From: Anadara kagoshimensis
Taxonomy: Eukaryota > Mollusca > Bivalvia > Arcoida > Arcidae
Assembly (NCBI GenBank): GCA_021292105.1
Contig: CM037857.1
Span: forward strand, 32,744,680-32,808,679
Reading direction: 5' to 3'
DNA: 64,000 bases
Shown here: positions 12,601 through 24,600 of the stretch, one piece after another
Position numbering within the stretch: the stretch's first letter is position 1
How the letters are laid out: each line of letters starts with the position of its first letter
Translations under genes and position numbers: made by a program
The notes under the pieces: model-generated
The model's input: the letters and a program-made list of their open reading frames with translations, nothing else
Database searches by the model: none
What the model was told of the DNA's origin: nothing

Positions 12601-15600
12601 GGCTATTGTAAAAAGGACCAGTGTAAATCATGATGCACATTAAAACTAACACATTGAACTTGTGTCAGAAATGATTATCAACTTAGACAGATTGATTGAA
12701 GGAAATTTTACATCCTAGTTAAGAAGGGAAGTGTCATTATTTTTCGTTGGTGGTTATTTAGCGGGCCATGCCTCTGGACAGAGATGATGTCTGATGGGGC
12801 AATTAACAATTGGATTTTCATGGGGTCCTCCTATGAAAAGCTAAAAATTCTAGAAGAAAAAAAGATTATTAATACTTAGGAACAGAAAGTTGCCCAAGCA
12901 AATTTGACAGACTTGTACATGATAAAACTGACATTATGTACTACAGAATATGTATTTTTCTAATAACTTTTAATATTATTTGGCTTTGATCTTTTTGACA
13001 ATTCTGTTTGCTTAAGGACAAACACCTTTTTTTTACTGTTCCCATCAGAAAAGTTCATGTAGAGCCCTGACTATACAGTCATACCTCATCTGTTGTAGAA
13101 GACTCCCATTGCCTCTCAAAAACTTTTACACCGCTTTCAAAATCACCCTTATCACAGCAGACTATAACAGCCTAAAAAGTAAAGGAAATAGTGTTAGTAC
13201 TTTACTGACAATTTTAACATGTAAAGATTTCAATAAAAGATTGTGTAGATTAATCGGTTGTTTTTTTTTTGTCTCAGTCCAAATTATTTCAAATGGAGAT
13301 GTCACAAGCTATATGTGAAGTGGCACAAATTTTTGCCATTGCTGTTTGTTCAAGACAATGTGAAGAAAGAGTTCTTTAATGTGCAAGGCTTACCCTGAAA
13401 AAAAAAGTCTCTACATGTATATACTTTCATCAAGTCTTAGTCAGACCCAGTCAGGCTTAGAACTTTTCATTCCAATCTTAGTATCAATTATTACAGGTGG
13501 TGGTGGTGGGGGGGGGGGGGGGGGGGGGAAACTATCATTTACAAGCACAAGGGATATAACAAATTTTTGGAACTTCAAACAGACACAAAAAATTTCTGGC
13601 CAATTTGGGAAAGGGACTTTGAAATGAAATTAGGAAAATCATTTAATAAAGTACACGTCAGCAAGGGTCATGTGAGTGGCCAAAAAAAATTTGCCTGGAC
13701 CAACTGTTAAAGGAATTATTCTTTTTTATATAATTACCTGAAGTTTTATGGTGGGAATAAAATCAAGGAATTTCTGTCTAAGCGATGTTGGTGCTTGGTC
13801 ACAAATATTTTGGAAGGTCTTTAATAGAACTTCAAGTACTGTTAGATCACTGTCTCCACTGTATCTGATAGCGTAGTCATTACCATCAGATAACATACAC
13901 AAGGCACCAAGGATTAGGGACTTCATCACTGTATTGTAATCCATCGAGTTCTGGTCCACTTGTGTAAGAATCCCTGTAAAAAATGTTGACAGCAAATATG
14001 TAGTTTAATTTAGAAGAACTTCATTTTATTTGGCATTGTAATTAAAACAGCATCCATAAATAATCTGAATGATTGTAGTGGACTTGGTGGATGGATCAAT
14101 ACACAATACATCGGTAACAGTGTAAGACAGAGATATCTTAAAACTCAGATGAAGCGAGTTCTGGACTTTGAAAAAATATTCATCCAAGTTTGAGATATCT
14201 CTTTCTCACATGAGACATGGTTTTTACCCATGTGAGATTTTTCTGTCTCACCCTAGGGTGAGATCACTTGTCTCAAACAACAATTTTCTCAATGTCACAA
14301 TCACTTAAACATGCATAATTGATGATGTCATATTCATTTTACGTGAGAACATCAACATAAATTGATTACATCATTTTCAGTATGCACGGATGACGACATG
14401 AAAACTGAACATTTGATGCAATTTTTTGCTTACATATTATGTTTTTTATTGCAATTGTGCAAGAAATAAATCCTGCACCAGTAACAGCGTAAGACAGAGA
14501 TATCTCAAACTCGGATGTTGCTAAAGCTTGTTTTGGAGAAGAAAATATTCATCCTCGTTTGAGATGTCTCTGTCTTACTGTGTTACTGGTGTAGGATTCT
14601 TTTTCTCACATATTTGCAACATAAAAACATGATTTGTAAACAAATATTTGCATCAAATGTTCAGTTTTCATGCCACCATTTGTTCCTTCTGAAAATGACG
14701 TCATCGAATTTTGTTGATGTTCTTGCATTAAAACTTAAAAGGATTATGATATCATCAATTCAGTGTCCGTAAATAATCCTTCCTCATCCGGAATTCCCGC
14801 TATTTTTTTTTATAGAATCTGATTAAAAAGTCAGAGAAACCCAATAAATGCGGGAGAATGTTCATGTAATCTGTCTCAACCAGGGTGAGACAGGAAAATC
14901 TAGCAACAGTGAAATAGCTGGATTCTCTTGTGACATGTGTGAGAAAAATGAAGGTTGGGCATAGGGTTAATTTTTTCGGACTGATTATTTACACTTAAGG
15001 CCGTATAGCGCAGGTAGTAGGCTGGCGTTATTTACACTTATGCATGCGCAATACGATAACTAATATCAGCTGTATACAGGCAAGGTTGTGGTCCCACGAT
15101 CTTAAGTTGTGATCGCTGAAGTATATCGGCCTAATAATACATGAGATTACGTAAAGTAAACTGTCAAACTAAATGAAACCATTTAAGGTAAATTGATCCT
15201 TAAATGTAAAAAAGTTTGATTGCAACACGTGTCGCGACCGGTAATCAGAATTCTTGTATTTTTTTTAAAATGATACCAAATTAAAATCAATGCAAGCAAT
15301 TTATTCTTATTTTCCTCTAATAATTGATTTTATTTTTTATTTTATATTTATTATTATTATTATTGATGAGAACATAATAATTCATCTTTTAAAAGTTTAA
15401 AATTTAAATCAATATAGATGTACTTGACCTGTTCATAGAAGAATTGTCAACAGGAATTAAAGAGCAACTACTTGATGAGTCGTGTTCGAATACCTAATTC
15501 ATGCGAATTTTCGCTTTGATTGTTAATCTCCATACTCCAATAAGGCTGTGAACACGGGATACCGTTCATCTCTTAATCCAATTAAGACCCATGAACACAG

Positions 15601-18600
15601 GATACTGAGTATTTCATTCACCGCTCAGGCATAGATCTGTGAACATGGGATGCTGCACGGGATCCCATTAAGACTGACTTTGAAGAAATAAATAGTATGG
15701 TGATGCATTTATTTTTTTTTCGAAGATGGGAATTGTTTTAAAATGTATTTGAATTTGAAATTTGACTTAAAACAAAAATTTTTGAAATATTTTGTTCCCA
15801 TATAGTCGTGTTCACGATCTTTTAGGCACCACGATCTATTTTTCCCGAGAAAACGTACTCATGACAAAACAAGGAATATTCTTGACAGACACGAAATATT
15901 CTTGACTAGGATTACAAAAATTAATTTAAGTGGATATATCGTTATAATCGTGAACCTCAAACATATTTGGGAATAACTGATTTAAAAGTCGCGTAATTTG
16001 CTCATAACAGATGATCTCCTACGGTTTGTATTGTGCATGAATCGCGATTATTAATCAACAAACACTTTTTAAAAATCTTTTTTTATGAAATAAACAACAC
16101 AAAAAAGTAATTTTATTATATTTTATTACGGATTTTACAATAATTCTGTGTCCATCGGTGTTTATTTTGTCCCATGAACGAAATCGGGAGGTCACCTGGG
16201 TATATCCTCGGGCAGTGTCGACACACTCCGATATCACAGTGATTTACCTGCCGATAATTAGACGGTCTTGCATTCACATCTTAGATAATCATCTCACTCT
16301 ACTCATAGTGATTAATACCGACCGTTAATTACTTTGTTTATCCCTCACTGGCTTCAATGTGTTATCACCTGTTAATTACAAGTGGTGACCAGGAATTTAC
16401 AAAACGTTGATTAAAACTAAACTTTCTGATATTTTTCCTCTTGTGTTTCTTTGCAAGTCATGTTATCTGTTTATTAAAAGATCCTGCAACTTTTTTCCCC
16501 ATCAGAGTGAAATAAGAGCCCATCTGGTTTTAAAATGTTTAGAACAACAAGAATTTACCTCATTTCCACATTTCCTAGAGCAAAATCGACGAAACATTAC
16601 AAACATGTCCAGCAAAAATCGAAATATATTGCCGTTGCAGAAATATCTACGATCAGAAAACAGCTGAAATGGTAGAATGCACTAATTGTGGGGAATGGTA
16701 CCATGTTTCTTGTATAACTTCTGGGCCTATTGAGTCTTTAGCAAAGTCTGATTCAAAATATTTTTGCAGTGACGTTTGTGAAACTGAACAGCAATCTAAA
16801 ATTTTAAATTTCTTGTAAATGTGTAAATATTTGTTAGTAATTTTTTAAGTAATTATTTTAGAAGTGAATTTGTAGGGACAGTTACAGTAAATTTCTGAGG
16901 TGATCAGTTGCGACTTTGTTTCGTGAGATCCACTCTCTTGTGTAACTTCAGAGATATTAATTGTCCATAAATTTTGTCATATACTAGTATTAGTTATCCA
17001 TTTTAATTTGTATACTATCACAAAAAGCTTCTAAAATTCTCATTTTCTCTTTAATTCTAAATCATTGTGATGGATAACTAATCAAATAGTCCTGTGAGAA
17101 CCACGTCCCCGTCGTGGGATATGGAAACATGTTCAGTTATTGTTCGTCATATTATATAATATAATTAAATTGATTTAATATAAAGAGTACCATGTTTTGA
17201 ATAATTAAATAATTTTTTATTACATAATAATGGCATATGACATTATGTAACTATTCCATGGCAAAGTGTTCTCGATATATTAGCCGATATACTTCATTGA
17301 ACACAACCTTGCCCTTATACAGCTGATATTAGTTATCGTATTGCGCATGCGTAAGTGTAAATAACGCCAGCCTACTACCTGCATTATACGGCCTTAAGTG
17401 TAAATAACGTTCGCCTAATTTTTTCCCTAAAACCAGCTTGTTGCAGAAAAGTTGTGTCTCTTTGTTCCCCAGGGAATTCAGAGGCAAAGGACTGGGATGT
17501 AATCATATGTTGTAATAAACATGATAAAGCTACATGGTATGTACAGCAAAATGATGTTACTACTGTCTCACATATGGGGTACATTTTAGGCTATTTGGTA
17601 GCACGCTATTTTTTACAAATGGGCAACTTGGATTCTAATCCTGGCGTCAACAGAAGGGAGATTTTCAATGTAATCAGTATTTATGTTACAGAAATGGGCT
17701 ATGCACTCAGTCTTAATTTACAAGCTTTAAATATATGGAAGTCATGGGTGCCATATTCACTTGATGTAGATTAAATATGGTTCCCATACTTGACTTCATT
17801 CAAGACAAACCCCCCCCCCCCTGACAATTCCATGACATTCTAACACACCCAAGAATTTAAAAGGTGGAGCAAGATACGCCATTCATATTTTGGGCTTAAA
17901 ATGTTTGTAATGATGGAAAAGTAAAAATGGACATAAAATATTTAAGAAGTATAGTGTGATAGTGTGAAATTAGTGCCTTTGTCCACAATATGTTTAGTAT
18001 CTGAGTGGGTGCTGGTCGTTTCGCCCCATTACATTTCCGCCCCAAACATAAACTTTTCCGCCCCAAAATAAAAGGTCATTCCGCCCCAAGCTTTTCCACC
18101 CCAATTGAATTTTCCGCCCCATTTTTTTAAAATTCATTTTTTCGTCTATTTTTTATTTATTTATTTTCAAGTGTTTTTTTTTTTTTTTTTGTAAAAAAAA
18201 AAAAATTATTTACGTTCTTTTTTCTTTATTTAGCAAACTACTATAGTCTATTTCTTGACCAACCTAAGTCCGGTGTGTTTCCGCATTTAAAATAGATCTA
18301 CAATGTATATGGCTTTATCTGAAATAAATAAAGATTTCACATGGTTACCGAATATTTTTTTACACATCTCTGAACTGTCACCCTGCGTAACATCATTTCC
18401 GTGACCGTCGAGACTTTCACTTATACCATGAGATGTGATTGATTAGCATCATTGATACATTATATCATGTATGTAATTGTGCTATATTGGTGATTTTGCA
18501 ATGTCAGTGAAATAATCTTGACTGGGACGTAAAACGCCGATTAATCAATCAATCAAACAGGTCAGTGTCTGTTGCATCACAAATTATGGAAGACCTTTGC

Positions 18601-21600
18601 GTTAACTAGCAGTATGTTCTTATTGACATTTAAACAAACGAGCCTAAACACAAAAATTGGTAATATAAATTTATTCTATAGAAACAAATTAACCAATGCA
18701 TTAATACAATGTAACAATATACAATACACGTTAAAATTTACATCTTCCTAACCATTGATAACATTATGTAAGAAAGATGATATATATCATATAAATAATA
18801 ACAGCTGGACATTCTATATACAACATATATGTAGCCGTAATTGAGCCGTTTTTCGTTGAATCAGAGACATTTTGTCACTCTTTTCACTCGACACATTGGT
18901 AATAAATAAATAAATAAATAAAAATAAATAAATAGTAAATAAAAATAGTTTTATATATATAGATTTTAGTAAAACTGTTTATCACTCTGTTCAGATATTT
19001 AATCTATAATATATAAGTTAATTTTTGTAATTTTTCTTCCCTTTTTGATTTTGTGGTGCACTTGGATTTCCAGATTTCCATATTGAGGTGAATCCACGGT
19101 CTACATTTTCATTCCAGTGACAAACTGCCAAGTCAGACCCGAATTTGTACTGATTGTCACTGAATGAAAAACGTTTGTCTTGAAATATATTCATAACGTT
19201 ATTGAAACTTTCAACGTATGAAGTATCTTTGGCTAATATATAATCAGATGGAGAAGAATATATAGGTGATTTTTTAATTATTTTTAGCATTTTTACTGGT
19301 CAAAATTATTCTTGATGGTTCATGTGCTGCTTCAAATGTACACGGCGAAAATTCACTACATAATTTATGGTCATTTGAGTAATGATTAACAATGTTTGTC
19401 AAGGAATTTTGCAGTTTCTGTGGGTCGCCATCACATCTACGGACAGCCCATTGAATATGTGTGGCCACAGGTTCAACTTTATCAGACAATGCTCGCTCCA
19501 CTTTATGCCTTCATCTGATTTTGCCCCTTTCGATACATTAGAAATTGACTTTTTAATTTTTTAACTGTGAAACCATCTTTCGTATTCAAATGTATTTAAT
19601 AGTTTCTTTGATATTATTTAGCAAAAGTCATATATTTTACACCTGCCAATATAAGAAAATAGCAATATAAAGTGAAATAAAACAGAAATATCCTCTTTAT
19701 CTTCGTATTTGCATGGCTCCTTTTTTATAACCCAAGAAGAGTTAAGTTATTATTAATACATATTCTTGTTTTCTTCATTTACTTTGATGGTGATTTAAAA
19801 AGATACCGAAGTATTTTTAGCGATTATGAAATCAAAACAAGTTTATTCATATACTTTATTCACAATCGGCAGTGCAAGGAAGCTGTTATACTGGCTAAAA
19901 TAAACTAAACATAGCACGTTGTGCTGTTGTACAGCGTAGTTGGGAAAATTGTGTTGTGGCAAGACAGAATATAACCGAAAATTGGGGGGGAGGGGGGGGG
20001 GGGGTTGTCGATCTATGCATATAGTCCGAAGGATGGTTTTTTTTTTTTTTTTTGGAAAAAAGAAACAAATTTTTATGTACCAAACCATGTATTGCTGGAA
20101 TTAAATGGTAGAAAAAATTAATTTCATAAATATATGAAAAAAAGACAATCGGTAATTAAAATTTAAACAAGAGGCCCATGGGCTTATAACGCTCACGATT
20201 AACTAATGGCTAGCTGATAGATTAAAGAAAACGTAAATACTAAACCCCATGACTTTTTTCTTTACATCAAAATGATCATTGTATCACATACTACAACATT
20301 CTAATATACATGCCTATACAAAACGTTCATAGTTTTCAAGATAATTAACCATTTCAGTATGTGTTTTACATCTGTGACCTTGACCTTTAAACCCATGACC
20401 TTTTTCTATACATCGAAATGATTGTTTTATCGATACCTACAACATTCTAATATACATGCCTATAAAAAAGTTTATAGTTTTCGAGATAATTAACCATTTT
20501 GGGTGTGTTTCACATCTGGGACCTTGACCTTTAAACCAAGAACCTTTTCTATACATCGAAATGATTGTTTTTATCGATACCTAACAACATTCTAATATAC
20601 ATGCCTATACAAAAAGTTTATAGTTTTCGAGATAATTAACCATTTTGGGTGTTGTTTCACATCTGTGACCTTGACCTTTTAAACCAAGACCTTTTCTATA
20701 CATCGAAATAGTTGTTTTATCGTACTACAACATTCTAATATACATGCCTATACAAAAAGTTTATAGTTTTCGAGATAATTAACCATTTCGGTATTGTTTT
20801 CGCATCTGTGACCTTGACCTTTGAACCCATGACCTTTTTCTATACATCAAAATGACCGTTGTATCAATACCTACAACATTCTAATATACCTGCCTATACA
20901 AAAAATTTATAGTTTTCAAGATAATTAACCATTTAGGTGTTGTTTCGCATCTGTGACCTTGACCTTTAAACCCATGACCTTTTTCTATACATCGAAATGA
21001 TTGTTTTATCGATACCTACAACATTCTAATATACATGCCTATACAAAAAGTTTATAGTTTTCGAGATAATTAACCATTTTGGTGTTGTTTCACATCTGTG
21101 ACCTTGACCTTTAAACCCAAGACCTTTTTCTATACATCGAAATAGTTGTTTTATCGATACCTACAACACATGACCTTTTTCTATACATCAAAATGATTGT
21201 TGTATCAATACCTACAACATTCTAATATACATGCCTATAAATTTTTTTTATAGTTTTCGAGATAATTAATCATTTCGGTATTCTTTCGCATCTGTGACCT
21301 TGACCTTTGAACCCATGACCTTTTTCTATACATCAAAATGATCGTTGTATCAATACCTACAACATTCTAATATATATGCCTATACAAAAAGTTTATAGTT
21401 TTCGAGATAATTAACCATTTCTGTATTGATTCGCATCTGTGACCTTGACCTTTGAACCCATGACCTTTTTCTATACATCAAAATGATCGTCGTATCAATA
21501 CCTACAACATTCTAATATACATGCCTATACAAAAAGTTTATAGTTTTCGAGATAATTAACCATTCCAGTTTGTTTCGCATCTGTGACCTTGACCTTTGAA

Positions 21601-24600
21601 CCCATGACCTTTTTCTATACATCAAAATGATTGTTGTATCAATACCTACAACATTCTAATATACATGCCTATACAAAAAGTTTATAGTTTTCGAGATAAT
21701 TAACCATTTCGGTATTGTTTCGCATCTGTGACCTTGACCTTTGAACCCATGACCTTTTTCTATACATCAAAATGATCGTTGTATCAATATCTACAACATT
21801 CTAATATAAATGCCTATACAAAAAGTTTATAGTTTTCGAGATAATTAACCATTTCGGTATTGTTTCGCATCTGTGACCTTGACCTTTGAACCCATGACCT
21901 TTTTCTATACATCAAAATGATCGTTGTAACAATATCTACAACATTCTAATATAAATGCCTATATAAAAAGTTTATAGTTTTCGAGATAATTAACCATTTC
22001 TGTATTGTTTCGCATCTGTGACCTTGACCTTTGAACCCATGACCTTTTTCTATACATCAAAATGATCGTTGTATCAATACCTACAACATTCTAATATACA
22101 TGACTATACAAAAAGTTTATAGTTTTAGAGATAATAATTATAATCAGAGGTAAAAAAAATTAGGTCACGACCTTCACAATTGACCTTGACCTCATTTTGA
22201 AGATACTAACAAGAAGATGTCAAAACTGAAAACCCCATGTCATTATCTGGTCAAATAGTCAAGTTATAACAATTTGAAGCTATTTTACGATTTTTTCAAA
22301 ATTAAACGCAAAAACGCGTAACCCATTTTTCGACCGAATTTCACGAAATGAACAAACTACAGGCTTAAGACCCTAGAGAAGCCAAATATTACATCAGATT
22401 TTTTCTCAAATCAATACTTTCGGAGAAGAAGATTTTTTAAGATTTTTGCACCCCTAGGTCACCTTGACCTAGTTATGGTAGCCATGGCAATGCCACGAAC
22501 AAATCAGAATTGCACCGATCCAGACATGCTTCTGACCAAGTCTCGTTGAAATCTGCCAAGTACTTTCAGAGGAGAAGTCGAAAATGTGTGTTAACGACGC
22601 ACGCACGCACGCACGCACGCACGCACATACACACACTGCACCATACCATAAGCTCACATGACCTTTGGTCAGGTGAGCTAAAAAGTTGTACCCGATCGTT
22701 TTGTCATTTCGGATAGAGAGAAAGTAGAGTTTTGCAGATCCTACCGTCGCTATGAGGGGGTACATTCTAGCGGTTGTATGCATAACTGGATCATTTAGTT
22801 GTTTTACCAGTTCCGAATTTTTACTACCGAATAATCTAAAATTTCAATCCCGTTCAATTAAGGGAATCGCAAAATAACTTTCTCAATTTGCTGTTTCTTC
22901 AACCGCTTCCTAAATGTACGACAGATTGTTGGTGACCTAGTTTAACGATGTAAACAAATCGTGATCACGGAAATGCTTTTTTCAAGAAAACATACTACCA
23001 CGTGTTTTTGATTACAGGTGTCGATATTTTGGAATCAGTAAACATATGTATTATTACACCACATAAATTTTATTTCCTCTGCTTGTGGATGACGTCTGCA
23101 GCAGCGCTTATATGAAACCCTGTTCGGAACTGGTAAAACGACTGTATTTAAAATTTGAACACAACACTGTACGAATTATCTCCCTTTCACGAAAGTAAAA
23201 TCTAATCGATAAACATTTTAAAATATGACACAATTGCCTCAACATCATAATACGTTATCATAACCTTCAAAATAAATTTAAATTCCCGTAGATTTCACGA
23301 AGAATTAATTAAACAACCTGCCGTTGCTGTTCATTTCTTAAAAAGTTATGATTTTACATCGTAGGACGCAAACTTCTCGAACTACTTTTTATTGTAAACA
23401 TGAGATCAGTTCGCCAAATTGCAGAAATTATTAGATGCATCCCGTCGCAATACTTTACTAGATTCTGAAATGTATTCCGAAAATTTATTTCAAATGTGCA
23501 TATGTAACCAAATGCATTACCCGTCTCAGAATACATATCTCACGATAAAACAGATATACTTCTTTCACGCTCATTTACCAGGCGCACTATTTCCAGGTGT
23601 ACTCGTATCTTATAATTTCATAGCAAAGAAGCTCGATATCTTGGAAGAAAGCGATACCAATTTACGCGTTCACTTTGTTCACGCTGTACAAAAAATTCCT
23701 TAACTAATATTTACACTTTTAAAAGAAAATTAAATATTTTATGGACAATTAATGTCTCTGAGGTTACACAAAGAAAGTGGATCTCACGAGCAAAGTCGCA
23801 ACTGATCACCTCAGAAAACTAATTGTACCGGTCCCTACAAATTTATTTCTAAAATAAACTAAAAAAATCCTTAACTAATATTTACACTTTTAAAAGAAAT
23901 TTAAATATTTTATGGACAATTAATGTCTCTGAGGTTACACAAAGAATGTGGAGCTCACGAGCAAAGTCGCAACTGATCACCTCAGAAAATTAAGTGTACC
24001 GGTCCCTGCAAATTTATTTCTAAAATAAAGTAAAAAATTCCTTAACGAATATTTACAAGAAATTAAAAGTATTAATAAAGATTAAATATTCTATTTCATT
24101 TGGTGTTCTGTTTCACAAAAGTCACTGCAAAAATATTTTGAATCAGACTTTGATAGAGACTCAATGGGTCCAGAATTGATACAAGAAACATGGTACCATT
24201 CCCCACAATTATTGCATTCTACCATTGCATCAGTTTTGTGATCGTAGATGTTTCTGCAACGGCAATATATTTCTATTTTTTGCTGGCCATGTTTTGTGAT
24301 GTTTCGTTGATTTGGCTTTAGGAAATGTGGAAATGGGGTAAATTCTTGCTGTTCTAAACATTTAACCAAATGGGCCCTCATTTCACTCTGATGGAAAAAA
24401 AAGTTGCAGGATCATTTCCTAAACAAATAACATGACTGATAGCAATTGCAAATAAACCACAGTCTAAGCCACCGGATTGTTGCTGTACTAATTTATGATC
24501 AATTTCTATATATTTATTTTCACATTTCAAAACTGTACAAACTTGCTTCATCGTTTCAGTAGACGCTGCTTTGTTAAGACTGTCATACAGATTAATATTA

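Larger units (their letters stand above)
19906..23693 (+). mobile_element. Repeat family X, copy 2 (interrupted by two insertions)
   Basis: Collinear with 8,770-9,730 after removing 20,166-22,683 and 22,797-23,143. Matching landmarks: AACATAGCACGTTGTGCTG, GGAAAAAAGAAACAA, TTGTACCCGATCGTTTTG, and the 94-residue frame at 23,419. It ends abruptly after GCTGTACAAAAA, where the Mutator-like element B remnant begins. Confidence 0.8.

Noticed and set aside
17384-17774. Frames of 66 and 106 residues next to element A
   Set aside because: They overlap each other on opposite strands and start at the TIR; no recognisable domain.
20225-22130. CRISPR-like or satellite-based array
   Set aside because: Units are directly adjacent 145-bp copies with no unique spacers, inside a pearl-like transposon.
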